Part shown: one piece after another, positions 35,667 to 43,911 of the stretch
Layout: every line of letters starts with the position of its first letter
Numbering within the stretch: the first letter of the stretch is position 1
DNA from: Glycocaulis sp.
GTDB lineage: Bacteria; Pseudomonadota; Alphaproteobacteria; Caulobacterales; Maricaulaceae
Assembly (NCBI GenBank): GCA_022565665.1
Contig: JAIUMI010000001.1
Coordinates: 248,001-312,000 of the forward strand
Reading direction: 5' to 3'
Length of the DNA stretch: 64,000 nucleotides
Notes under the pieces: model-generated
Seen by the model: only the letters and a program-made list of their open reading frames with translations
Told to the model about the DNA's origin: nothing
Database searches by the model: none
Position numbers and translations under genes: made by a program

Positions 35667-37135
35667 TCGTCAATTCCTGACAGGAGCACGAATTTCAGCT
35701 CGGTGAACTCCTCGGCCGCCCATTTGCCGCCCTCTCGGCCAATGCCGGACTGCTTCATGCCGCCAAAGGGCGTGGCAGGCGAGCCGACCATGGGTGCATT
35801 GACGCCGATCATGCCAAAATCGATGCCCTCGGTGATGCGGTGCACCCGCCCCGCATCACGGGTGTAGAGATAGGCTGCAAGACCATAGGGCGTGGCGTTG
35901 GCCAGCTTGATGATCTCGGCCTCGTCCTTGACCGGGTAGAGCGAGGCGACGGGCCCGAAAATTTCATTGACTGCAAGGCTGGAGGCCATGTCGGCACCGG
36001 TGATCAGCGTCGGGGCGTAGAAGCTGCCACCCATCTCCTTCATCAGTGACTTGCCGCCGGCCACGATTTTCGCGCCCTTCGATACGGCGCCCGAGACCAG
36101 CTCGCTCACGCGCTCCACCGCCTTGTCATGAATGAGGGGGCCGACCTGCACGCCCTCCTCGAACGGATCGCCGACCTTCACCTTTTTCACCCGCTCTGCC
36201 AGTGCCTCGGTGAGGTCGCCCATGATGGCCTCCTGCACGAAGACGCGGTTGGGCGAAACGCAGGTCTGCCCGCCTGCGCGGAACTTGCCCTGGATGAGGC
36301 CGTCAGCGGCCTTCTCCACATCGGCATCGTCCATGACGATAAAGGGCGCATTGCCACCCAGCTCCAGCGCGACGCGCTTGATACCCTTGGCGGCTTGCTC
36401 CATCAGCAGCGCGCCAACCTGGGTCGAGCCGGTAAAGCCGATCATGGCGACTTCGTCGGACTGGGTCAGGACCGGGCCGATATGCTTTGCTTCACCCGTC
36501 ACGACGTTGAACACGCCCTTGGGGAAGCCAGCGCGCGCGGCAAGCTCAGCCAGCGCCAGTGCAGAGAGCGGGGTTTCGGCCGCCGGCTTGATCACGATAG
36601 GGCAACCGACCGCCAGGGCAGGCGAGCATTTGCGCGTGATCATGGCGGAGGGAAAATTCCAGGGCGTGATGCAGGACACCACCCCCACCGGCTGGCGGAT
36701 CGTCCAGCCACGCGCGCCGGGGGTGGGCACCGCGATGGTTTCGCCATGCACACGCTTGGCTTCTTCGGCAGCCCATTCCACGAAGCCTGCGCCATAGGCG
36801 ATCTCGCCCTTGGCCTCGGCCAGCGGCTTGCCCATCTCCATGGCCAGAATGACGCCCAGATCGTCCTGGTTCTCCATGATCAGGTCATGCCAGCGCTTCA
36901 CGATGCGCGCCCGCTCGAACGGAGAGGTACGCCGCCATTCCAGATTGGCCGCTGCCGCCGCCTTCACCGCCTGTTTCGCGCCTGCCGCACCGACATCGGC
37001 CACATCGGCGACCTTGGAGCGATTGGCCGGATTGTTCACGTCAAACCGGCTGTCTCCCTTCACCCACTCGCCATTGATGAAGCTGTCGGTGCGGAAAAGA
37101 TTCTGGTCCTTAAGGCGGGATCTGAGATCGCTCAT
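35663..37135 (-). CDS. gabD: NAD(P)-dependent succinate-semialdehyde dehydrogenase
   Basis: The 490-residue aldehyde dehydrogenase has the general-base Glu in RVALELGGNAPFIV, the catalytic Cys in GGQTCVSPNRVFV, and the family segment TPWNFPSAMITRKC. Its overall sequence is closest to GabD, which oxidises succinate semialdehyde to succinate at the end of the GABA shunt. Putrescine made by the aguAB route can also end here. The ATG at 37135 gives MSDLRSRLKDQNLFR; the upstream extension is not family-like. The stop overlaps rpiA by four bases. Confidence 0.92.
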   Translation of the reverse strand: MSDLRSRLKDQNLFRTDSFINGEWVKGDSRFDVNNPANRSKVADVADVGAAGAKQAVKAAAAANLEWRRTSPFERARIVKRWHDLIMENQDDLGVILAMEMGKPLAEAKGEIAYGAGFVEWAAEEAKRVHGETIAVPTPGARGWTIRQPVGVVSCITPWNFPSAMITRKCSPALAVGCPIVIKPAAETPLSALALAELAARAGFPKGVFNVVTGEAKHIGPVLTQSDEVAMIGFTGSTQVGALLMEQAAKGIKRVALELGGNAPFIVMDDADVEKAADGLIQGKFRAGGQTCVSPNRVFVQEAIMGDLTEALAERVKKVKVGDPFEEGVQVGPLIHDKAVERVSELVSGAVSKGAKIVAGGKSLMKEMGGSFYAPTLITGADMASSLAVNEIFGPVASLYPVKDEAEIIKLANATPYGLAAYLYTRDAGRVHRITEGIDFGMIGVNAPMVGSPATPFGGMKQSGIGREGGKWAAEEFTELKFVLLSGIDE

Positions 37136-37163
37136 GATGGGGGAGTCCTTGTTGGCTCGTGTG

Positions 37164-38519
37164 TCAGCTTTTCGTCGACTTGTCCTTGCGGGCCTGCATG
37201 GCCTTGCGGAAACGGGCAGCCCAGCCCTCCTTGTTCTCCTGACGCCCTCTTGAGAGGGCGAGGGCATCGTCAGGCACGTCGCTGGTGACCACGCTGCCAG
37301 AGCCGGTGAACGCGCCCTTGCCGATGGTCACAGGGGCCACCAGCGCGCTGTTCGAACCGATGAAGGCCCCTTCTCCCACAATCGTGCGGTGCTTGAAGAA
37401 GCCGTCATAATTGCAGGTGATCGTGCCTGCGCCGATATTGGCCTTTGGGCCGATATCGGCATCCCCGATATAGGAAAGGTGGTTGGCCTTCGCACCCTCA
37501 CCGAGGACCGCGTTTTTCACTTCCACGAAATTGCCAACGCGTGAACCCTTTGAAAGTTGCGCGCCCGGGCGCAGCCGCGCATACGGCCCGATCGACACGC
37601 CTTCGCCCACGGCTGCGCCTTCGAGATGGCTGAAGGCGTGGATCACGGCGCCGGTTTCAATGCGCACGCCGGGCCCGAACACAACATGGGGCTCGATCAC
37701 CACGTCATTGGCGATATGTGTGTCATGGCTGAAGAAGACCGTCTCCGGCGCGATGAGGGTAACACCCGCCTCCATTGCGGCACGGCGGGCGCGGGTCTGG
37801 AAGGCGGCTTCGGCGGCCGCCAGATCAACACGCGAATTGACGCCCAGCACCTCGCTGGCATCGGCCCTCACCGCGCGGGCGGAATGGCCTGCCTTGCGGG
37901 CCAGCGCCACGATGTCGGTGAGGTAATACTCGCCCTTGGCATTGTCGTTGGTGACCTGCGACAGGAGCTCGAACATCAGGCTGGCGGGCGCGGCGAGAAC
38001 GCCGGAATTGCACAGCCGGATCGCCTTCTGCTCCGCGCTTGCCTCCTTCTCCTCCACGATGGCCTCCAGAGCCCCGTCACGGCCCTCTACAAGCCGTCCG
38101 TAGCCGGTGGGTTGTGCGGGTTCAAAACCGAGCACGGCGAGCTTCACGGGGCCTTCCAGAGCCGAAAACACGGCTTCCAGCGTTTCGGGGCGGATAAGCG
38201 GCGTATCAGCGAAGAGCACGGCCACATCGCCGTCAAAACCAGCCAGCGCCTGCTTCGCGCACAGCACGGCATGGCCGGTGCCCATGGGCGGATCCTGCAG
38301 GGCGGTCAGCGCACCTGCCGTCTCAGCGCGTTCGCGTACCTGCGGTCCGTGTGCGCCCCACACCACCATTTTCACCGAAGCGCCACAGCTGTCTGCCAGC
38401 GTCAGCCCCCAGTCGAGCATGGAGCGGCCACCGACGCCGTGAAGCGGCTTGGGCAGGGCAGATTTCATCCGGGTTCCATGACCGGCCGCCAGAAGAATCA
38501 CCGCGCGTGCCCGTGCCAT
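37164..38519 (-). CDS. glmU: Bifunctional N-acetylglucosamine-1-phosphate uridyltransferase / glucosamine-1-phosphate acetyltransferase
   Basis: The 451-residue enzyme makes UDP-GlcNAc for peptidoglycan and lipid A. The N-terminal nucleotidyltransferase has the LLAAGHGTRMKSALPKPLH motif; the C-terminal half is a left-handed beta helix of hexapeptide repeats with HLSYIGDADIGPKANIGAGT and the CoA-site segment FIGSNSALVAPVTIG. The ATG at 38519 has GGGAG six bases before it. It is divergent from gph with about 100 bases between. It has the usual GlmU length. Confidence 0.97.
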   Translation of the reverse strand: MARARAVILLAAGHGTRMKSALPKPLHGVGGRSMLDWGLTLADSCGASVKMVVWGAHGPQVRERAETAGALTALQDPPMGTGHAVLCAKQALAGFDGDVAVLFADTPLIRPETLEAVFSALEGPVKLAVLGFEPAQPTGYGRLVEGRDGALEAIVEEKEASAEQKAIRLCNSGVLAAPASLMFELLSQVTNDNAKGEYYLTDIVALARKAGHSARAVRADASEVLGVNSRVDLAAAEAAFQTRARRAAMEAGVTLIAPETVFFSHDTHIANDVVIEPHVVFGPGVRIETGAVIHAFSHLEGAAVGEGVSIGPYARLRPGAQLSKGSRVGNFVEVKNAVLGEGAKANHLSYIGDADIGPKANIGAGTITCNYDGFFKHRTIVGEGAFIGSNSALVAPVTIGKGAFTGSGSVVTSDVPDDALALSRGRQENKEGWAARFRKAMQARKDKSTKS

Positions 38520-38625
38520 AGCCAACTCCCTGCCCTGATGCGGGACGCTGTTCGCTGCGCCCTGCCCGCGCTATAGCCCATACCGGCACCGGCTGCGAAG
38601 GGCAAAGCAGGAAGGATTTCAATTC

Positions 38626-39327
38626 GTGACACTTGAACGTCTCAAGGGCGCGGCGATTGCGTTCGATCTTGATGGCACGCTGGTCGATACCGCGCCTGAT
38701 CTGGTGCGGGCGCTCAATATCTCGATTGCTCCTTACGGCCTTGCGCCAGTGCCGGTTACGGATGTGCGCGCGATGGTGGGACGCGGGGCGCGCGCGCTGA
38801 TTGCCCGCGCGTTTGAACGCGAAAACCGGGCGCTGGAAGCCGTCCTGCACGAGGAAGCCCTGCACCGCTTTCTGGAAGCCTATGGCGCGGAGATCGCCGC
38901 CGACAGCCGGGTATTTGACGGGGTGGAGGATGCGCTGGACACGCTGGCAGAGGCCGGCGCGCGTTTGAGCGTGTGCACCAACAAGCCTGGCGCGCTTGCC
39001 CGGCAACTACTGGACGCGCTGGCATTGTCACAGCGGTTTGAGAGAATCGCCGGGCCGGAGGATGCCCCGGCCAAGAAGCCGGACGCCGCCCATCTCTTCG
39101 CGGCCATTGGCGGGCCGGGCGAAGGACGCTTCGTGGCGCTGGTGGGCGATTCTGAGCCCGATGCGCTGGCGGCGCGGGCAGCGGGCGCTGCCGGAGTGCT
39201 CTACACGAAGGGCTATAGCGAAAAGCCGGTCAGCACGCTGGGTGCCGACCGGCTTTTTGACGACTTCGCTATCCTGCCCGGACTGCTGGCAGAACTGGCT
39301 GCCAGCCGGGCCGATGCGAAGAATTAG
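38626..39327 (+). CDS. gph: Phosphoglycolate phosphatase-like HAD hydrolase
   Basis: The 233-residue HAD phosphatase has motif I AFDLDGTLVDTAPDL, motif II VCTNKP, and motif IV FVALVGDSEPDALAARAAG. Gph removes 2-phosphoglycolate, formed in DNA repair and by oxygenase reactions. Sequence-level similarity to Gph is good, though substrate assignment inside HAD phosphatases is always less sure. It starts with GTG at 38626 after AGGAAGGA about ten bases upstream. Its tail overlaps the 72-residue gene on the other strand by four bases. Confidence 0.88.
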   Translation: MTLERLKGAAIAFDLDGTLVDTAPDLVRALNISIAPYGLAPVPVTDVRAMVGRGARALIARAFERENRALEAVLHEEALHRFLEAYGAEIAADSRVFDGVEDALDTLAEAGARLSVCTNKPGALARQLLDALALSQRFERIAGPEDAPAKKPDAAHLFAAIGGPGEGRFVALVGDSEPDALAARAAGAAGVLYTKGYSEKPVSTLGADRLFDDFAILPGLLAELAASRADAKN

Positions 39328-39542
39328 GCAGACCGGCGCTGTTCGCCGCGATCATTGGCCGGACGGGGCATCCCGTTGACCAGATTGGAACGCACATCGG
39401 TGCGGGCCGAGCGCATGGCAGGCATGAAGCCGGCATCGACCAGATCGACGGTCACATCGTAACCGCGCTCTTTCCAGTAGGCTTCGATACGCTCTTTCAG
39501 GCGGCGCGCGCCTTCCGGCGTGCAGAGGTCATTACTGGCCAT
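39324..39542 (-). CDS. Conserved small protein, unknown function
   Basis: The 72-residue protein is charged and soluble: helix-rich start TPEGARRLKERIEAYWKERG, then YDVTVDLVDAGFMPAMRSAR and a polar tail RSNLVNGMPRPANDRGEQRR. GGAGATT precedes the ATG at 39542. The strong start signal, clean coding bias and a resemblance I recall to small alphaproteobacterial conserved proteins support it. I do not know a function. No partner gene is obvious. Confidence 0.72.
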   Translation of the reverse strand: MASNDLCTPEGARRLKERIEAYWKERGYDVTVDLVDAGFMPAMRSARTDVRSNLVNGMPRPANDRGEQRRSA

Positions 39543-39768
39543 AAATCAATCTCCATCGGGCGCGCTTGGGGCCAAAGCGTCCCGGCTTTCGTGAGTGTCG
39601 GGTATCATACCGGGGCGGGTTTTCCTGCCCGGTCGGTATGGGGATATAACTGCTTCCTCATCTTGACGGAAGTGTGACGTTAGCTCTCCTCGCGAATTTG
39701 TTATCTGCACAGTGAACGCGTCTATCGAAACAAGTGGGCCGGTCTATGGTCCGGTTGCGTCAGCCGTC

Positions 39769-39797
39769 TTGACCGCTGCCCTGCATCCCTCTATAGC
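39769..39797 (+). promoter_or_regulatory. Sigma-70 type promoter of tRNA-Val
   Basis: TTGACC at 39769-39774 and TATAGC at 39792-39797 are separated by 17 bases. The tRNA begins 11 bases after the -10 element, so transcription starts within a few bases of the mature 5' end. Confidence 0.8.
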
Positions 39798-39807
39798 CGC
39801 GCCCTCC

Positions 39808-39882
39808 GGGCGGTTAGCTCAGCGGTAGAGCACTTCGTTCACACCGAAGGGGTCACTAGTTCGATCCTAGTACCGCCCACCA
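39808..39882 (+). tRNA. tRNA-Val (anticodon CAC)
   Basis: The 75-base gene folds as a standard cloverleaf: acceptor GGGCGGT paired with ACCGCCC, D arm GCTC/GAGC, anticodon stem CTTCG/CGAAG with loop TTCACAC (anticodon CAC, codon GUG), T arm ACTAG/CTAGT with TTCGATC. The 3' CCA is encoded. A trailing hairpin TTTGCGA/TCGCAAA lies at 39909-39927. I see no repeat of the tRNA 3' end nearby, so there is no sign of an integrated element. Confidence 0.97.
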
Positions 39883-40066
39883 TTTTCCCGCGTTAAATCT
39901 TCGTCACTTTTGCGACAGGATCGCAAAGACCCGGCGCCCCGGCGCGGCAATACGCCGCGATGGGTGCGCGCCCCCGAATCCATGCGCGCCCGGGCGGAAA
40001 GAACATAATTCCTGAGTGGAAAAGGTTTCGAGGCGCGCCTGCGGCGGATTGCAACACACATCTGCT

Positions 40067-40085
40067 ATTGCGAAGCGTTCTCAAA
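40067..40085. promoter_or_regulatory. Candidate Fur box of the iron ABC operon
   Basis: ATTGCGAA-GCG-TTCTCAAA is a 19-base imperfect inverted repeat (six of eight positions match between arms) and resembles alphaproteobacterial Fur operators of the TGCGAA...TTCGCA kind. It lies 76 bases upstream of the substrate-binding protein start. This is inference from pattern and position. Confidence 0.5.
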
Positions 40086-40160
40086 AATGGCATCAGAGCG
40101 CCCGAACCTATTCAGACGGAGGCGAGCTCGCCTTCGTTTTGTCCAGCGGAGACCGGATTG

Positions 40161-41195
40161 ATGATGTTGCGCCTCCCCCTTATCGCGGCCCTGACGGCCG
40201 GGCTCGGCCTTGCCGCCTGCTCGCCTGCCGAGCCGGACGCCGTAGTCAACGTGTTCTCCGCGCGGCACTACGCTTCTGACCAGGAGGTTTTCCGCGCCTT
40301 CACCGAAGAGACCGGCATCCGCATCAATCTGGTGGAAGCTGGCGGCGATCTCCTGATCGAGCGTGTCCGTGCCGATGGCGAACGTTCGCCTGCTGACGTC
40401 ATCATCACGGTCGATGCCGGCCGGTTGCACCGCGCGGCAGACGCCGGTCTGTTCCAGCCCCTCACCAGGCTTGATGATGTGCTGGCGCGCGTGCCCGACA
40501 TTCTGGAGCACCCGCAGGGCCTGTGGTTCGGCTTTTCCACCCGCGCACGCGTCATCGTCTACGCCCGCGACCGGGTCGATCCGTCCGAGATACAGAGCTA
40601 TTACGATGTCGCCTCACCCGCCTTTGAAGGCCGCGTGTGCGTGCGCTCTTCCTCCAACGTCTACAACCAGTCTCTGGTGGCCGGCATGATCGCGGAAGAC
40701 GGTGCGGAAGCCGCCGAAGCCTTCTCTGCCGGCATTGCCCGCAACATGGCCCGCGCGCCGCAGGGCGGGGATACCGACCAGATCCGCGCGGTGGCCGCTG
40801 GCGAGTGCGATGTCGCCATCGTGAACCATTACTATCTCGCCCGCCTGATGAATGCGCAGGACAGCGCTGACCGCACCGTCGGCGAAGCGGTGGGCATAGT
40901 CTTCCCCGATCAGGGCCAGGGCGGCACCTATGTGAACATTTCCGGTGCCGGTATCGCCGCCAATGCGCCGAACCCGGAAGCAGCGCGCGCGCTGCTGCGT
41001 TTCCTCATGTCCGAGCGCGCCCAGCGGGCCTTTGCCGAGCTGACCAACGAGTTCCCGGCCGATCCGTCCGTGACCTATGACAATGCCGTTCTCGACGGCT
41101 TTGCCGGGTTCGAGGCGCGCGAACTGAATGTCTCGGCGCTGGGCGACAATGCCGCCGAAGCCCAGCGCATTTTCGACCGGACCGGATGGCAGTAA
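40161..41195 (+). CDS. Ferric-iron ABC transporter substrate-binding protein (FbpA/FutA type)
   Basis: The 344-residue protein has a lipoprotein signal (MMLRLPLIAALTAGLGLAAC) and begins its mature fold with VVNVFSARHYASDQEVFRAF, the typical opening of FbpA-like iron binders. Two Tyr-rich stretches, NHYYLARL and SYYDVAS-like QSYYDV, could supply iron-binding tyrosines. It delivers Fe3+ to the permease whose gene overlaps it by 10 bases. The ATG at 40161 was chosen for the signal peptide; the frame is open further upstream but not signal-like. A candidate Fur box precedes it. Confidence 0.93.
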   Translation: MMLRLPLIAALTAGLGLAACSPAEPDAVVNVFSARHYASDQEVFRAFTEETGIRINLVEAGGDLLIERVRADGERSPADVIITVDAGRLHRAADAGLFQPLTRLDDVLARVPDILEHPQGLWFGFSTRARVIVYARDRVDPSEIQSYYDVASPAFEGRVCVRSSSNVYNQSLVAGMIAEDGAEAAEAFSAGIARNMARAPQGGDTDQIRAVAAGECDVAIVNHYYLARLMNAQDSADRTVGEAVGIVFPDQGQGGTYVNISGAGIAANAPNPEAARALLRFLMSERAQRAFAELTNEFPADPSVTYDNAVLDGFAGFEARELNVSALGDNAAEAQRIFDRTGWQ

Positions 41196-42853
41196 CCGGC
41201 CCCGTCACCCAGCCGCTTCGCAGGCGCATTGGCCAGACCGGATTTCGTCCGGTCTGGCTTGCTGCTTTGGCGGGGCTGTTGTGCGCCGGGCCGCTGATCG
41301 CTGTGGCGTGGCTCGCCATTACCGGCACGTGGACCGATTATCTCGGCCATATCTATCAGACCCGCCTTGCCGGCTATCTCTGGAATACCGTCATTGTCGG
41401 GCTCGTGGCAGCGTGCCTTTCCGGCGTGATCGGTACCGGCACGGCCTGGCTGGTCACCCGCCATGTCTTTCCCGGCCGCACCGTCTTCCAGTGGATGCTG
41501 GCCCTGCCGCTCGCCATGCCCGCCTATGCCGCGGCCTATGGCTGGTATGATCTCACACAGGCCGCTGGCCCGCTCTCCATGCTGCCTACCGTGCGCGGAC
41601 CGCTGGGCGCCGGGCTGATCTTCGGCCTCGTCTTCTATCCTTATGTCTACCTGCTCGCCCGCGAAGCCTTCGCTGCCCAGTCCGCCGATGCCTATGACGC
41701 GGCGCGCACGCTGGGATGTTCGCCCTTTCAGGCCTTCACCCGTACCGCCCTTCCCATGGTACGCCCCGCGGTGGCGGCCGGTCTTGCACTCGTTGTCATG
41801 GAGGCGCTGGCTGATTACGGCACCGTCTCCCATCTTGGCGCATCGACCCTGACCGTCGGCGTCATACGCGCCTGGGCCGGTGAGGGCTCCACGCCCGATG
41901 CCGCACGCATCGCCATGGTGCTGGTCACGATCACCTTTCTCATCTTCATGGGCGAACGCGCCCTGCGCCGCCGTGCGCGCCAGACCAGCGCGTCCGGTCA
42001 TCGCCGCCCCTTCCAGCGCCAGCGCCTTGCCCCGCTGGCCGGTATCGCGGCGGCCCTGATCTGCGCAGCGCCCGTGCTGATAGGGCTGGTCATTCCCGCT
42101 GCAAGGCTGGGCTGGCGCGCCCTCTCCACGCCTGCCGCAACCGGGCTCTGGCAGGCGGCAGGCCATTCCATCCTTCTGGCGGGCCTTTCCGGCCTGATGG
42201 CCGCCTTTGTCGGCCTGGCACTGGCCTATGCCATCCGCACCAAAACCCTCACGGGCCGTGCCTCGGCCCGCATCGCCTCTATGGGCTATGGCGTACCCGG
42301 CGCGGTAGCAGCCCTCGGCGTGCTGATCATTCTCGGCGGGTTTCAGGGCTGGCTTGACGGGGCGTGGCGCGCCATGACCGGGTCGCCTTTCCCGCTATTG
42401 CTGACAGGCAGCGTGATCGCGCTCCTCTTTGCCTATCAGGCCCGCTTCATCGCCGCCGCCATCGGGCCCAGCGAAAGCGCGCTGTCGCGCGTGACGCCCT
42501 CCCTCGACGCAGCCGCCCGTACGCTGGGCGCCCGCCCGCTCACGCTGGCCCTGCGCGTCCATTGGCCGCTGGTCTCGTCGGGCGTGGCACTGGCCGGACT
42601 GCTTGTGTTTGTGGAGGTTCTGAAAGAACTTCCCGCCACCATGATCCTGCGCCCCTTCAACATGGATACGCTGGCCGTGACCGCGCACAATTTCGCTGCC
42701 GACGAACGGCTGGGTCAGGCCGCCCTGCCCGCCGTGCTGCTGGTGCTGGTCGCGCTTCCGCCCATGGTGTGGATCGCGCGCCAGATCACGGCCAGCGAGC
42801 GCCAGCGTGACGCCATTGCGCCCTCTGACGCCTTTCCGGGGCTGGCCGAATGA
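41186..42853 (+). CDS. Ferric-iron ABC transporter permease (FbpB type)
   Basis: The 555-residue inner-membrane protein has about twelve hydrophobic segments arranged as two fused BinD-type permease halves. The EAA-like ATPase contact loops are visible as AYDAARTLGCSPFQAFTRTA in the first half and LDAAARTLGARPLTLALRVH in the second. It forms the channel for Fe3+ delivered by the upstream lipoprotein. It overlaps that gene by 10 bases and the ATPase gene by four (ATGA), so the three are tightly coupled. Confidence 0.95.
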   Translation: MAVTGPVTQPLRRRIGQTGFRPVWLAALAGLLCAGPLIAVAWLAITGTWTDYLGHIYQTRLAGYLWNTVIVGLVAACLSGVIGTGTAWLVTRHVFPGRTVFQWMLALPLAMPAYAAAYGWYDLTQAAGPLSMLPTVRGPLGAGLIFGLVFYPYVYLLAREAFAAQSADAYDAARTLGCSPFQAFTRTALPMVRPAVAAGLALVVMEALADYGTVSHLGASTLTVGVIRAWAGEGSTPDAARIAMVLVTITFLIFMGERALRRRARQTSASGHRRPFQRQRLAPLAGIAAALICAAPVLIGLVIPAARLGWRALSTPAATGLWQAAGHSILLAGLSGLMAAFVGLALAYAIRTKTLTGRASARIASMGYGVPGAVAALGVLIILGGFQGWLDGAWRAMTGSPFPLLLTGSVIALLFAYQARFIAAAIGPSESALSRVTPSLDAAARTLGARPLTLALRVHWPLVSSGVALAGLLVFVEVLKELPATMILRPFNMDTLAVTAHNFAADERLGQAALPAVLLVLVALPPMVWIARQITASERQRDAIAPSDAFPGLAE

Positions 42854-43908
42854 GGGATGAGCGCCAAACCCTGCCCCGTATCGTGATCGAGGGCGCCGAA
42901 GTGCGCCTTCAGCGCGGCGCGGGCGCCGCTGTGCTCGGCACCAGCCTCGCCTTGCATGCCGGCAGGGTCACCGCCCTTCTCGGCCCGTCCGGCGCAGGCA
43001 AGTCGACGCTCCTGCGCGCCATTGCGGGCCTTGAGCGCCTGCATACCGGCACGATCCGCTCTGACGGCACGGTGTGGAGCGGGCCGGGCGTGCATCTGCC
43101 GCCCGAGGCCCGGCGCTGCGGCGTGGTATTTCAGGATTTCGCCCTCTTCCCCCATCTCAATGCCCGGCAGAATGTCGGCTTCGGCCTGCGTCACCTACCC
43201 GGTGAAGAACGCAAGGCCCGCATCGCCGAGGCCCTGCGCTCGGTGGAGCTGACCCATCGCGCCCATGCCTATCCCCATGAGCTCTCCGGCGGAGAGCAGC
43301 AGCGCGTGGCGCTCGCCCGCGCGCTCGCCCCTTCCCCGTCCGTCATGCTGCTCGATGAACCTTTCAGCGGGCTCGACCGGCGCTTGCGGGCCGATCTGTC
43401 CGCCATGACGCTGGAGGTCTTGCGTGCATCCGGCACCGCGGCCCTCATCATCACCCACGACGCCGAAGACGCGCTGGCAAGCGCGGACGAGATCGCACTG
43501 ATGGAAGCCGGCTCCATCATCCAGTCCGGCGCGCCGGACGCGCTCTATCTTGCACCGGTATCGGAGAATGCCGCACGCATGCTGGGCGAGGTGGAAGTGT
43601 TTGAGGCCACCGTCTCTGGCGGCAAGGCCGAGACCCCGCTGGGGGCCGTACCGGCCCGTCAGGATGAGGCCAGCGCGGTGAAAGTGCTGATCCGGCCTGA
43701 AGGCATCGCGGTCAGCCCCGGCGGCACGCCCGGCACACCGGCCGCCCTCACCGAACGGCGCGCAGCGGGGCCAGCGGTGCAGTTCACCGCCATGCTGGAA
43801 GATGGCCGCGCCGTCATCGCCCGCGCGCCGGTCAGCCACCGCGCCCAGCCCGGCGAGCAAGTGAGCCTGCAGCTCGACCTCACCTTTGTGAGCGTGGTGG
43901 CCGGATAA
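42850..43908 (+). CDS. Ferric-iron ABC transporter ATP-binding protein (FbpC type)
   Basis: The 352-residue ATPase has Walker A GPSGAGKSTLLRAIAG, signature LSGGEQQRVALARAL, Walker B VMLLDEPFSGLD and switch His in ITHDAEDA. A C-terminal TOBE-like regulatory domain covers about residues 240-352. It powers the FbpAB iron importer encoded just upstream, with an ATGA overlap to the permease gene. It ends four bases from the convergent gamma-glutamyltransferase gene. Confidence 0.95.
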   Translation: MRDERQTLPRIVIEGAEVRLQRGAGAAVLGTSLALHAGRVTALLGPSGAGKSTLLRAIAGLERLHTGTIRSDGTVWSGPGVHLPPEARRCGVVFQDFALFPHLNARQNVGFGLRHLPGEERKARIAEALRSVELTHRAHAYPHELSGGEQQRVALARALAPSPSVMLLDEPFSGLDRRLRADLSAMTLEVLRASGTAALIITHDAEDALASADEIALMEAGSIIQSGAPDALYLAPVSENAARMLGEVEVFEATVSGGKAETPLGAVPARQDEASAVKVLIRPEGIAVSPGGTPGTPAALTERRAAGPAVQFTAMLEDGRAVIARAPVSHRAQPGEQVSLQLDLTFVSVVAG

Positions 43909-43911
43909 GTC

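Noticed and set aside
39808-39960. Integration site at tRNA-Val
   Set aside because: No integrase gene and no second copy of the tRNA 3' end was found within the window, and flanking genes are housekeeping.
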